From positions 145,967-209,966 of the forward strand of contig WHVD01000143.1 in the NCBI GenBank assembly GCA_015178975.1: DNA of 64,000 bases, read 5' to 3'. The notes beneath the pieces were generated by a model. That model ran no database searches, had not been told where the DNA came from, and saw only the letters and a program-made list of their open reading frames with translations. The stretch's first letter is position 1; the number at the start of each line of letters is the position of its first letter. Shown one piece after another: positions 1 through 12,676 of the stretch. This DNA comes from Hysterangium stoloniferum (lineage: Eukaryota > Basidiomycota > Agaricomycetes > Hysterangiales > Hysterangiaceae). The position numbers and the translations under genes are program-made.

Positions 1-2639
1 TTTATATCGCATAATTCAGAAGTAGTACTAGTACGATAAGATCATCTAAGTTACCATTGCGTAATTATGCTGTGCGTATATGATAAGTATATTTCTTGTA
101 TTCATCCTCGAAGTATTTTAAATCAGTAGGTGAACTTCACCTTGTTGGTGAACGAGCAAGTACTACTCGGTAATGGGAGTACAGCTACGGCTCACCGTGA
201 ACGTTTATTAACCTATCAAAGATTGTAATATTTAATATTTAATGAATAATTAATCTAGTAGTAAAATCTTAGTCTTTCCACTAAGATAACGTGATAAAAT
301 GTATTATTTAGCGTCGATATTAAATATTGTTCGAAATTAGCCGTCTAGCCTGTCATCTCCCGAAAGGTTTCTCATTGTAAGACATCACACAGCGCTGAGG
401 CTTGACTTCTTGATCTTAGAATATTCTCTAAAATATAAAGTTTGCCAAAAAAATATTCCGATTTTGGAAAATGCATAGGAAATTGGTATATTCTCTAAAT
501 AGTTTCCAAATTTAATCACATTAAGTATGTATGAAACATGTCATGTTTTGGACCTCAGTTAGCAAAGGACAAATGAGGTTCTTTTATTGGACAAAAGGTT
601 CACACCATTGCGACCAAGAGTTCGATAACGGTCTAAGCTTGTAGAGATATTTTAGTACAAAGATCCATCATCATGATACCTGATCGTGCCAGAACAACGT
701 TGTATCTCGCCGCAAGACTCCACAAATATCCTCTATCAATGCCGCCAATCTGAAACCCGAAAAAGGAGTCCATGGCCAAGAGCGACGAACGCGAACGCAG
801 CCGGGCACTGGCGTTTGAGAAATCAAGTTTTCACGACAGTCATTAAAAGGGTGGGGCCTTGATATATATCCGATCTATAGAAAGGGGGCTCGCGAACAGC
901 AAGAGGATTTACCATGGATCGAAAAAGCACCTCCCGATCCGCTGTGACCGCTGTGATTTCCCTATCACTTTGCAGTGTCTGATCTAATATATTACGGGAA
1001 AGTCTTGCTATATTCATTGCTTGCCAGATGTCAGCTGCGTACCTGGGCTCAGGGGGGCGTGTGGGCGATTTGGTGAGGCGATGGGGGCCGCACATTATAG
1101 TGGAATGACCGTCCTGCGAATGGGTGGAAAGAGCTCTGAAGATCGCCGCCATGCAAAGCCATACTCCTCACATTCGTCACTGTACGGCCTCCGTTTCGGT
1201 TGTCCCAGGTAGGCGCATACATGTCAAGTGTTACATCTGAGAAAGCAATTGTGAGCGTCCAGTTACATACCTTACTTACTTCTTTCCAATTACAAAGAGG
1301 TAATTTGGCAAGCGACGGCGAAGACCGAAGCGGTTGTTAATGCCGTCGCGGTCTGTCCTGAATCTCATTGATAAATTAAAGGCATCAAAAATGATCCCCG
1401 TCACTGAAGAGATCAGGTGTTTTGTAGCAAGTTTAATAATATTCTGTTCAAGGCACGGATGATCTTCTACCCTTGAGCAAGCGATGTCCGCTATCGATAA
1501 TACATACATCGCTGAGTATCATAGCACTCAGGGCGCCTTCGCTTGGGATTGGAAAGATTGGAACCAGACTCCATGATAATAATGAAATAGCGACCATTCC
1601 CCAACTTTCGTTTGTATAGACATTTTTTATAAGTTTTTAAAAGGTTATTATTCCTCTCTTTAAACACTCAGTTGGAAACATAATTATTACAATTCCTAGG
1701 CTGCGTTGAAGACGCCAGTTTGCAGACGTTCAATGGACGTTGTGGAGTAAGCCTATAACGGAAGATTTGCTCCAAATTGCAGGGTACTTACTAGAACGCC
1801 TATGGCAAAGGTAAACTGGAGGCATCATATATTTGGTTCATTGTATGTATTTTTGTCTTGAAGTTCAGCAAATTATTTAAGCGTGATTTAAGCTTGTGTC
1901 TACCTTGTCCAGACTACAAAGTGGTCATGGGCGTCCAGCCGTAGCAACACGTATAAACCGTCCCTCCTGTAACAGGGTATACCAGCCATGGTTATTTTGT
2001 TGTGAGTAAACCTCAACAAACTGGGTACAAATCATGTTGATATTTCACAACACAGTGGGGCTAGAAGCTGCTGTTTGATCGCGGCTTCGACACTTGTATT
2101 ATATGATCACGGTGCGTTGGCAACCACCATAAGATATTACTTTTTACTAACAAAATCACTAGTTATAACTTTAGACGACGAAGTATTTTCACCCCTCTCC
2201 ATTCCGATTGAAAGCTTAGGCCAGGAATTTCTCCAGATCAATCAAGTTTGGGCCCATAGCCCAAATCTACCTGGCGTCCTTGTCCTCTTCGTGCGGTATT
2301 TTACCCTTATCACCCGTTTCCTGGACGTTTTTGGTAAGGTTCCTCATGATTCCTCTTCGTTTCTCTGACCTTTCTTTTGCATAAAAAGTTTACTTTTACC
2401 CGCGATGGACCTTGAAAGTACGTTTAGTTATTTTATAGAGAATGGCATACTTACGTTAGCAATACTTTGATAGAAGTATTTCTGAGTTTGTACTAGCCAT
2501 GCAGAGGATCTGATATGACCATAGCTGCTCCTTGCTCCAAGTGCTAAGACTAACGGGGCTGGAACTGCTGATTACGACTATAGGTGAGTGCATATTGTTC
2601 AAGCATACATAGCTAGGCAACATCTCACCCTGGGTGCTT
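1..2639. other. AT-rich gene-poor stretch, nothing identified
   Basis: I see only short open frames here, on both strands and unrelated to each other. None shows a known motif or joins through plausible GT-AG introns into a longer protein. No LTR ends, terminal inverted repeats or transposase fragments were recognised. It may hold untranslated or badly decayed host DNA. Confidence 0.5.
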
Positions 2640-3137
2640 ATAAAGCGGTGCATAGTAAGTTTTATTATGACAGCGTAAGTTGTTTGAATTTGATGGATTC
2701 AAGGCATCATGGCACTCCGAGTCTACGCACTTTATTACGACCGTAGGATTGTGCTTCTGTGTATAGCAGCATTTTTTCTGGTGGAGGTTGGCGTCATGGC
2801 CGGAACGTTGTACACTGGCTTTGGTAAATAGCGAGAGCCACACGCTCAAACACCATCTCAACTATTTCTCTTCCAGGCTCTCCTCCAGTAAAGCCTGGCA
2901 ACTGTTTATCGGGCCCGACTTACGGAAGTAAGATTAACAGTAAGTGGTCTTTTCTGACGGTTTTTCAACGGACATGTCAATTTTGGTTCCACCAGGCATA
3001 TATTGGGCCATGCCCTTTGTTGGAGACACCACTTTCTTTATATTGACAGTTTGGAAATGCGCATACCGAAATTCAGTGAAAACTATCCCGTAAGCCTCAT
3101 CATTTGGTTTGTCATATATCAACTGGAGGAAGCTCAT
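2640..3137 (-). other. Possible exons of an unidentified decayed gene
   Basis: Two neighbouring minus-strand segments have protein-like composition in different frames. One (about 3137-2934) contains the peptide YMPGGTKIDMSVEKP. The next (about 2910-2795) contains LPGFTGGEPGREIVEMV followed by VALAIYQSQCTTFRP. They could be exons of one gene separated by short introns, but I found no clean splice pair and do not recognise the family. The call rests on composition only and may be wrong. Confidence 0.2.
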
Positions 3138-6100
3138 CGCGCACTGCAGTTTATTAGGCGAATTTCTCAGGGGCGGGTCTATCTATTACGTGATTATCGG
3201 GATAATGCACATTACTAACCTGTTTCTTTTCATTGTGCGTCATTTTCTATCTCTTCCCGTCGAAAACCAGTCTGAGTATACTACTTATACTTGTAGCACG
3301 CACCTATGCCAAATAAAACTTTGATGTCTGGGTATAAAGCACTTTTAATTTTACTTGCAACTAATAACTCACAGTAACTATAGCATTGCGCAGTCGTTGA
3401 CGGCCAGTCTCGTTTCACGCCTTGTATTCAATCTGCGAAAGACGGGTCTTCGACGAAGAGGCGATGCGGGGAGGACAACTCAGAGCACGTGGGCATTCAC
3501 ATCGCTCGTAAGTCCGGCAACCATTGGGATATTTTTCAATGTTGAACAGGACGACGGGAATGTTACCGGGTCGGAAGTTGTATAACATATAAAACACCTT
3601 ATAACCTATTTAGCAGTGGCATTATACCTGATCATTATAGATGAATAAACTCTGAGCAATAAATTAATGGAATGGACTGGCCGTTCTTCGAGATAAACTA
3701 GAACGATGATTGAAACGAAGTATTTCAGTGAGAGCACTTGTCAATTAGGCTCGCTGAGTCTGGGTCACACATTGATAAAAATGGTATCCTTACTCGAGGT
3801 TTCATGCTGATTAGAACAATATCGACAATTCCTTTTCCTAATGCAAGTCCAGAGTAATGAAAGGACACAGTCTTATATAAATCTAAGATCATATAGGGGA
3901 CGCTCATGCCTTCAAAAGAAATTGTTTTCCCAAGTATGTAAATACAATATCTGGCATAAAGCCATATTTTACGTCTTATTCGATGAGAGGAACGGCATTT
4001 GAATGATTCTTCCTTTGGCCACCATAAACTGAACATAGTTTCATTCCCGATTGCTAATGGCCGGTAAACCCCGGAAGTTGAGGTCTCTTCCTTGACCTCG
4101 CTGCACAGCTGTTTTACTTTGACAGTCGTTGGAGTCTTATATGCTGTTTGGGTGCGCCACAAAGTCCTAAAGTGCAAATTTCATCACTCAATTGCGGCTC
4201 GAGCAGGATAATCGTAGGATGGATCCGATTCGCAAGAAAGGATAACCTTTTATCCAAACGATGAGTGAGATATTCCTTATCGTCGTAACCAACACATTTT
4301 ATGGGCAATTGATTAATTATAGTAGTCTAGATTGATCTCTTCTTATTGGAATATCTTGCCAACCGCTCATATATTTTCCCTGGTGACCCATTCGATTATG
4401 TATGGGACAATGACACTTAAAGCCCATGAGGCGCGTTTATCCCTGAATTCACGGCTGGAGGCACCTTGCCTGCGGGGGTTGCTTCGTCGGGGGGTTGCCT
4501 TTGGTGTTCGCTGGGTGGCGTGACGACAACATAGTAAATAACGAATTGAAGTTGTTCAACATAACCATGGCCAACTGCGCACTGCTACTTTAGCGTTCAA
4601 GAGATATACTACGACACGCCAAAGACCTGGGTAGAGATGGCATACGAATCCCCTCACAGACCTCTGAGCTCAAGTTGAATAGTGTTTCTGGCTCTTTAGA
4701 CCGCCTCATCCTTCGAGAAAGTATTTGGACAAGTGGTGCTTGCGGCCGTAGAGTGAATATTCCTCTCATTATCGGTCAACGTTTCATAGATTAACAAAGG
4801 GCATTTTTCAGTGTTCTCGCACTTCACGTCCGGCGTGGTGACTACAGGCTTACTGGGAGTACAGGCAACGTATAAGTCGGGTTTCAATCTCCACCCTGAA
4901 CATGATTTCAATGTTTCATGACGTATCGATCTGCCTGGCTGGACGAGTTGGCCACTGCAATGAGAAATAGCCAGATAGCATGGAATGGAGCTTCGTCTAT
5001 ACCAGTCGAGACACTGAACGTGGGAGATTTGGAGAATCTTGCAGCGCAGGCGATCGTTATAAATATTGCGACGAATATAACTTTGTTCATTGGAAGCAGT
5101 GTCCTACAACACACTCCATAGTAATCTTCTGTTAAAGGTTTCGTGGGTGCTGTTCCTAGTCCGAATGGGTTTCCGTTTATCTGAGTAGGTGAAGGTTAAC
5201 TCGTTGTAAACGGATGAGGGCGACTTTACATGTCTCATCCTTATATTCCTAGTAACTGCTTACTAATATCCGTATGGTTCGAGTCCTTGCAGCTCGCTTA
5301 CTGAATTCAACATCTTTACGCGTTCTGCCAGTGTTGTCTTATTTCATGTAGTCGGCAGCAAACCATCACAAAAAGGTTCGTTTTGGTGATACTGGCATGG
5401 AGGTATTGACAACGGGAAAAATGGCCCTTATAGATTATTCTTTTGCCCAAATTCACAAAATTCTTTTGTATCCTTCCTTGTTTTCCAGACACATCATTAG
5501 AGGCCAATTATACCAATGGGATTGTCTTTTCTACACATTGTTAGATAGTATTCACTGTGTTGTCGGTTTCCCTCAGTACCCGGGAAACAGCCCAACCTAA
5601 ACCCCAGATATCTGTGCACATCCAATCAGGGCATACACGATTGTGGCAATTTCCTGCGAGTCTTACACTCAGTTGAGGAGTGGAGGATTTGATTTTTCTC
5701 TTTTTCTAGTTGGAGCTGCTCCGGTTGGCTGTGAAGGCCAAAGATTTCGCATCGAAACGAGTAAAGCCCGTATGCACACTTCCACATCCGTTTTCGGCCA
5801 CGCTCTGTGATCAGGCACATAGTGAGGCAAGAGAATATTTCTTTCAAGAGCTCCATGAGCCTCCACTGGCATCTAGACTCTGCGTACGCCCTGGAAGAAA
5901 ACCTTGATTTATCAGATCAATTACTTCATTCCACCCCGCGTGGGAGTTGAGTTTGCCTTCTTAAGTATGGAGATAGGCGAAAGAATACCATCAGCTCGAG
6001 GCACATAGACGAAGTGATTGAACGCTAACTTGGCAGTCTAAGATCATACCTACAAGATATTATTTATTTGCGCAAAAGGTTGGCATGGGGTATGCCCCAA

Positions 6101-6895
6101 ACGCAGTAAAAGAATGCGGCTTTTCAAGTCTAGACCCGGAAAGCATACGAGGAACGTCAATGCCGCTCCTTTAGAAATTACTAGAAGTGGAGCTGCGGTT
6201 CGAAGTCCGTTCGCTTTGCTTGTCGTGCTATACCTGGACTCTTCGACTTCACATCGAATGGCAATCACTTCTCGTTGTGCTAGATTAGTCGATAACCTTA
6301 CTCTCATTTTCATTATTGGAAGTATAAAGGAAGCTAGTAGGATGATAAAGAAAATAAAATATTAGACCCTCCAAATATTGGAGAAGGGCGTGTATCATCG
6401 GAATGCATCCTGAGGTTCCCAACACCACACGTGACAAGACTGACTTAGGCAGATCTTCAATCCTTTTGGTTAAGAGCATAGACCTCTTCTGAACTTAAAA
6501 TATCACAACACCCCACCCCAAGCCCTCCACATATTTAGAAATACTTACTTTATTATATATATCATTTTTCACCCTTGGTTGCAAGTGTGCTAAAGGGTGA
6601 ATGAAGTCCAGTAATATACCAGTAAGTTTATTTCCTCCGTTCTTCCAGTAAATGGCCATTTACTTGGGGATCATAGTACAACTGCCACAATGGGCGCCGT
6701 GACCTAAAGCTCTTCAAAAGGGGTGCATACATATCAACCTATTTTCTTCGTCAAACCAGCGCCGTCCTTCAGATAACGAGCCTTTATCTGTGTTGGAGTA
6801 GTCAGGGATCTATGGACTTTATGCCTTTAAAACATTTTCTTGCCTCGATCAAGTAGAGGTGGCGGAATAGCGTGTCTGTGGAGGAAGCATACACA
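3138..6895. other. Gene-poor stretch, nothing identified
   Basis: Open frames are at most about 150 codons (for example minus 3725-4177 and plus 4918-5121). They have no recognisable domain, overlap frames on the opposite strand, and do not join into a longer product. No transposon signatures were seen. Some may be short exons of host genes that cannot be resolved without transcripts. Confidence 0.45.
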
Positions 6896-8377
6896 TTAAC
6901 TCCATTTACGCGGGGGAGCATACGCCATGGCGTTGTCAATATACGCAAATGGATTTGGTCTGCGATTCCGGTCCTGCGTATTGGGGTGTTCTGGTAGATG
7001 GTGGACGGGTGTAGAGGCTCGGGGAGGGCATGGCTGCATGGCTGCATGATGCGACGGCGGGTGCAGAACCTCGGTGTTTGTGGAACTTGACCCCAAGGCA
7101 CCCGTCGAACCCAAGGACGATCTGTGGTTAAATATTGCCTCTTGCGGTGAGACAGAGCTGAAATAGTCGGTGAATCAGTACGAACACTGCTGCCTATTCG
7201 AGCACGTACAATATATGATTTTCCAGAAAAATAACACGCGAGTAAAGGAGGCAATCTACTCCCACAGGGTGCAAATATTCCAAGGCTTCTCGAGATGTCC
7301 GAAGAGCAACGCTGAGATTGACGAGAGGGGCGAATGCAGCTTGGTCTTTGATACAATTGCAAGATCCTTCGCCGCACTCAACCGCAGATTTCTTGTCACG
7401 CTCAACCACAGGTGGAGATAAAAGATATTCAAACCCATCCATCGGGGTCGCACGATTCGGCTGCGCTGGGTTGTATGACGACCTAGATGGGGAACGCACG
7501 CCTTCAGATGGATGGGAATGAGGGGAACTTCACTACCTGTGAGTTATGGGGTAAAACTATGAATGTATTGCGTACCTGGCGTCATCTGGCGAGCCTGCGT
7601 ACGACAAGTGGTCATCACAATCGCAAGTTGACGAGTAAGCTGAGGATCGGGCGTCATCCGTGCCGAGAGCTTGAACAGTTGAGTCCCACGAAATAGCACC
7701 GTATGAAAGGCCTGCTTCGGAGTCTTTCGCACCTGGATGTTCGCGAGATCTATTTTGTCCGTCACCGTGCTCTCTCACCGCCGCGTGGAAGTCTGTGTCC
7801 GTCACTGGACGTAGCTGCGTATCTTCAACCCTCTGACCTGGTCTGGGATGGAAATGAACGTAATCTGGATCATGGAGAATGCCACCTGGAGCGGTCCATC
7901 GTGGATGGGGCTTGTTGCGGAGCTCGCGCACAAACGACTCCAGTTCGGCAATTCGATGTCGGAGTCGGTTGATTTCGTCACGGTGAGCTTGATCCCTACA
8001 TTATTTCCGTGAATAAGAGATTGCACGTGGCCCGGACAAACTTACGCTGCAAAGGGATCTTCAGTCTCATAGACGCAAAGACCCGTCTACTTGCATATGG
8101 GTTGGCATGGATGGCTTTGCAGACAAAATAGTAGTATTTACCGTCCCTAGCCTAATACAACGGGTACATGGCCTTTTTTTGTCGCACTGTATCACTACTT
8201 TTAAAAAAAAAGTTGTATTCGAGCGTAACATAAGCTGACCTTTCTCTTCGATGCGTAGCAATTCAAGCAAGACGCCCTCAACCTATTACGTTTTCGCTTG
8301 CGATGATCAATTCGTTCGTTCTCCGAGACCATCACTTCCAGGGGTGGTAGACGAAGTCTGGAATTATCCAAAGCCAT
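6896..8377 (-). CDS. Zn2Cys6 (GAL4-type) transcription factor, multi-exon
   Basis: Probable nuclear DNA-binding regulator. Joining three short exons (8377 or 8332 to 8240, 8186-8142, 8086-8046) gives the binuclear cluster: CLNCYASKRK, then CDKKRPCTRCIRLGT, then TGLCVYETEDP, so all six zinc-binding cysteines are present with family spacing. The donor after the third exon is a perfect GTAAGT. A fourth exon starts at 7995 and reads DEINRLRHRIAELESFV, the leucine-rich dimerisation helix that usually follows this cluster. A further exon (about 7499-7250) contains GEGSCNCIKDQAAFAPLV, which I recognise as a middle-region motif of Agaricomycete C6 factors. The last part (7114-6896) is Ser/Pro/His-rich. 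ATG 8377 or 8332 could be the start. Introns after 7560 are unresolved and the target genes are unknown. It lies about 2 kb downstream of the formaldehyde dehydrogenase gene on the same strand. Confidence 0.78.
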
Positions 8378-10417
8378 GCAGTTGAAAGGCACCCTAACGT
8401 GGGAGATACACTGCAACTGAACTCAGTACGGGGATATAAAAAGGAGCAGGCCTGGACCACCACATGATTCATATATATTTGCTCGCAACTTTCTTCTAAT
8501 GGTATCAGCGTTTCTCCCTCGCGTCTTTCGGTCTTACTCACACAAAGTACCAGCGTGTAGAAGCACCACTCAATAAAAATAAATGTCTCACTACGTCTTT
8601 CTCATGTCCGGGATACTAGCTAGTAAGTAAAAGCTGGATACTTTTCGATCAGGAAAACCGATCCTCGGTTCGTACATAATTTCCTTCGAGGGTACTAGCA
8701 GCCGTTGAGGCCTCATCAGGAAACGGAATTCGGAGCCGCTAGTACCTATTGGCAACATAGCTAGCCCAGCTACTTTACCTAACGATGCTAAAATAACTAT
8801 TTCCCTAGCGCACTTTGAGTATTCCGTACTGATTGTAACTACATGGTCTAGGTGGTGCAGGCAGTCTATGTCGACAACCATGGATTTTTCCAAATCCCCG
8901 ATGCTGGAACCACCAAACAGATGGTTTGCCGACGGAGACCAACTTGAGGATACCACCTCATCCGTTAGATCGTTCCCACACTTCATACTACCAACCTGGC
9001 TGAAGGTTCAAACATTCGCTTATCTTTGCGCTGCGAAGGTTCAGTGATCACCGACATGTCGGCACTATCCAAAAGGTGCAGTTATTTCTGCTGTGTCCCC
9101 GAAACACATAGCTCAATCACACCCATTGCCACAGTATAATATAGTCGTGGAAAGGGTAAACCACTTAGGTCACTATTAACCTTCGCCATTCACCAGGACA
9201 TAGAAGTCCGTAATATCTGCGGTTCGAATCAACTAAAAGCGGGGACGGCGATCAGATACAGAGGAATGATGTTTAACACTGACGCCTTGAATTTTCAGCT
9301 CTCGGAAAATGTTTATGAAATAGTGGACTTGATGGCACAAAATAATTTCAGCATTCGAGGTTGAGATATGTATTCCAACACGATATTGACAAAACCTTGA
9401 CAGATGCCTAACTAAACTCAAGGGTGAACTAATTACGCAAGATGAGGCTCGTTCAGGATCCCAGAGATCGAGCAGACAATTACGAGGCGCTGAGATTCGA
9501 CTTCGCTTCTCGAATCTGGCCCCCCAAATCATCACTTTCGAAGGTGCACATCCGGCGCTCAACGGCACTGTCGGGAGAAAACATCTCACAATTAGTGAAT
9601 GGTGTACTTTGTGACTTTAGAGGGGTGTCTAGACTCCCGCGTGCCTAGAAAAACCAGACGATCCTGACACTCCGGCGGTCAATTAACTACCACATTTGTT
9701 ACATTTCTTGTACCCCGTATCAACAGGGAACCGTGTTCCCTTATTCATGACCTTCTCGGGGGCAGTGAGGAGCCGCATCTTACAAAATATTCAAGAGCAT
9801 ACAAATGCCTCAAGGTATTGTCCGTGCTACCTTTTGAGGGCAGAAAGTTCAATTTGAAAACGAATGGAGGCACAAATCTCAAGAGTGAATGACTAGAAAC
9901 GAGAGTAGGCAGCTCCTGAATGAGCTAGGTTCACGAGGGTGACGCTTACACATGGCCGTTGACGGCACAGCTGGCGAGATCGCCCAATACAGCGCTTTTC
10001 CCTGGAATTTAGTTTGTGGGATACAAACTTGCAGCATCTCAGTGTATTTGATCCTGTAAATGATATTCAAATTTTTCCATTTTCTACTCTGGTTCCCTCG
10101 GATATGCAATGAAAGAGGCAAGAAGCATAGCGTCATTCGTGGCTGTTCTTCTGCAGAATGGTATATCCGTCGCTAGTGGGAAAAATACGCATCCGCGGGG
10201 GAGGGATGCATAATTAAAAATCAGGGCAATGGTATTCCGGTTGTCAGTTATTAAGCGAATTATCTTCACGCGGCATGCTTGAAATAGTACAACAATTCAG
10301 GAACTCGTTTCATTTCAGGCATAGATAATCATACATATTGGCACACATCTCAGTCAATCAAATAAACACAGCTACTTTTACGTAGACATTTACCAACCGT
10401 TCGGGTGGATCAAAACC
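8378..10417. other. Intergenic stretch, nothing identified
   Basis: The longest frame is a 131-codon minus-strand ORF (8591-8986) with no motif I recognise, and no splice-joined neighbours were found. A plus-strand frame at 9442-9648 is basic and without a known domain. Part of the stretch before 8600 should hold the promoter of the Zn2Cys6 gene. Confidence 0.4.
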
Positions 10418-12602
10418 CTAGAAAAAGTAATAGTCAGCGAAGGAAATATACAATGGGGAATGATGGTACTTAGTATATCCTTCCTCGCGGTCGTCGAACT
10501 GCGCTCACATAAGTATCAAATGCATTCCGGGGTAGTTTCAGTATGCACACCTTCTTATACGCCGTTGGAGTTTCATTAAGTCCAATTTCATGTGAGACCA
10601 TGAAACTGGGTTTGGCACGCCCACAAATGATCAAATCACGTAGGTGACGATTGTACATTTTGACATTGCATTGCCCTGTACCCAAGGAAAGGCCTTTTTG
10701 GAAGAGCATACCGAAAGGAAGACTAACAAAATAAGTGTTAGCTTTCCGGTGATTCCATATAAAATAGACAATTTACGTGATCAATCCTTTCGCACTGTTG
10801 TGATCAGGTGCACCAGGATCGGCGTGGACGCTGGTGACATATAAAGATGCATATCTGATAAAGAGGAAAATAGAGCTTACTAAAATCCTGGAATTCCGAG
10901 GCCGCCGGCTGGAAGAAGCAGATGCCATCATATCGAAGTATCTTTCGTTGAATTGAAGAACTCACTTGGCCTGGTGACTCTGATTGAACTGTTAATAATT
11001 ATATTGGGCTCCTCCTTCTTGCCATCACTGCTGATGGCCTGGTAGCCTGAATAAACAAGTTAAGTTCACGCGTAGACGAAGAACGCATAGACGGCTCACC
11101 AACGGCATCCACTGCACGATCGACTTCACCACCGTTCATTTTAATGATCTGGTCGACGGGATCTGATCGTGATCAGTACATATGCAGATAAGGAAAATTA
11201 AGTTGCATTCTTTACCTCCTTTCGAGAAATCAATCGGAATGGCACTGTATTTCACAAACGCATCAAGTCACTCGAATAGGTAATCGCGGTAGAGGTCAAC
11301 ACACCCAATAGCTTTGACCTTGTTCAACCTCTCTTGGACGCGATCAACAACATAGACGGCACTCGCGCCACGCAAAATAGCTGAATATGCAGCCATCAGT
11401 CCCTATAAGAACGATCAGACGTGTTTTCGTATGTAATTCCGGTAATAAATAAGACTTACTACTGGGCCAGCGCCGAAAATGGCAATCGTCTCTCCGGGAG
11501 TAAATCCTGAAAGAACCACACCGTGCCATCCCTGCGGTTAAGTACGTTAGCGGGGACCTTAACGGGGAGGCAATGAACTTGCAGTCGGGAAACTGTCAGC
11601 GAGGCAGATGAAATCGGCCTCGTTGTCGCGACCAGGTGGAAGTTTAAGCTAAAGACAAATGAGTATGTAAAACGAAAGGACGGACATTCGAACGAAAACA
11701 GGGACTCACAGCGTTGCTGTTATTAAAGATAAAGTTCAATGTTCAATCACCGTTGACCATGGAAATAAAGTGAAAAGATTCATACAAATCAGCAAAAGGC
11801 ACACGGAGGTATTGTGCTTGTCCACCTGACAAACATAACATTGAAGTCACCGGTTACCTCGTATGTTATAGCGAGACGAACCTTGGTAAGGGCCCATAGA
11901 AACATAGCCGTACGCTCCACCAGCAAAACCTGGGTTGACTTGCGTGCAGAATCTGGGAGGTCCGATTATTTCGCTGATATATGTGTGTGAGAAGACACGA
12001 TGCTCACCCCGTCTGCCCTTCTTCGCAATTCCTGCATCTGCCACAGGCGACATTGAGAGGCAACACGACACGGTCGCCTTTCTTCAAGAATGAAACGGCG
12101 TCTCCGACTTCCTCGACGATGCCCCTTATTAGACAGATGAAATTAGCGGGGAGGGGTGTGGAATGGGAAATTTCGCTTACATGTTCTCATGTCCGAAAAC
12201 AATACCAGATTCCGCCTTGGTACGGCCTTCGTACATATGGAGATCCTGAAATATTAAGTGTTGTTAATGATGTAGAAGGCGAAATATCAACGTCCGAAAA
12301 CTCACGGAACCACAAATGCCCTAGCATTTTGCATGCTGAGATTACTTTGTGCACTATCAGAGCCAGCTACGTACCGCCGTAGTAATTTTGACCTATTTAT
12401 TTGATTGGCAGCATTATCAGCCTGCAACATGAACTAAATTGCAATAACACGAACCACTATATCATCCGGGTGCTGGATTTTGGGTTTCTTGACATCTTCG
12501 ATGGCAACCTAGATAACAAATAATTTTGAGTATGTGTCAAGGTTAACAATAACGACGACATACTTCGAAGGGCTTTTTATAAACGACTGCTTTCATCGAC
12601 AT
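10418..12602 (-). pseudogene. Glutathione-independent formaldehyde dehydrogenase-type zinc dehydrogenase, about 12 exons, probably decayed
   Basis: NAD-dependent, zinc-containing medium-chain dehydrogenase related to bacterial glutathione-independent formaldehyde dehydrogenases. Joined exons give MSMKAVVYKKPFE, DLHMYEGRTKAESGIVFGHE, the structural-zinc motif CGRCRNCEEGQTGFC, NPGFAGGAYGYVSMGPYQGG, the nucleotide-binding IAIFGAGPVG, VDQIIKMNGGEVDRAVDAVG, VTSVHADPGAPDHNSAKG and LFQKGLSLGTGQCNVKMYNR, ending FDDREEGYTK. Start ATG is at 12602 and the stop at 10418. Most introns are 45-65 bp GT-AG. One joint uses a 7-nt microexon (11710-11716) and one intron (11532-11582) is GC-AG. Two places fail. 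The segment that should hold the catalytic-zinc Cys reads AGSD instead of CGSD and lacks a clean donor, and the joint near 10880 gives a stop after GIPGF. It is therefore probably a recent pseudogene, or I have missed unusual exons. The family is certain; activity is doubtful. Confidence 0.75.
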
Positions 12603-12669
12603 GTTGAATAAAGTGATTTGTGAGGATGTCTTCTCGGACTCTCGAGGGATGGCATGCCCAAACACAGGT

Positions 12670-12676
12670 TTTTATA
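12670..12676 (-). promoter_or_regulatory. TATA-like box upstream of the formaldehyde dehydrogenase gene
   Basis: On the minus strand this reads TATAAAA, about 68-74 bases before the ATG at 12602, a usual distance for a fungal TATA element. This is position and sequence only; there is no transcript evidence. Confidence 0.4.

Noticed and set aside
823..1509. Three short frames as genes
   Set aside because: They are on opposite strands with no domain and no consistent splice structure.
3725..4308. Overlapping minus frames as one gene
   Set aside because: They overlap in different frames with no recognisable family and no intron joining them.
8591..8986. 131-codon minus ORF as a gene
   Set aside because: No motif, no neighbouring exons, and the length is within chance for this composition; left as unassigned.
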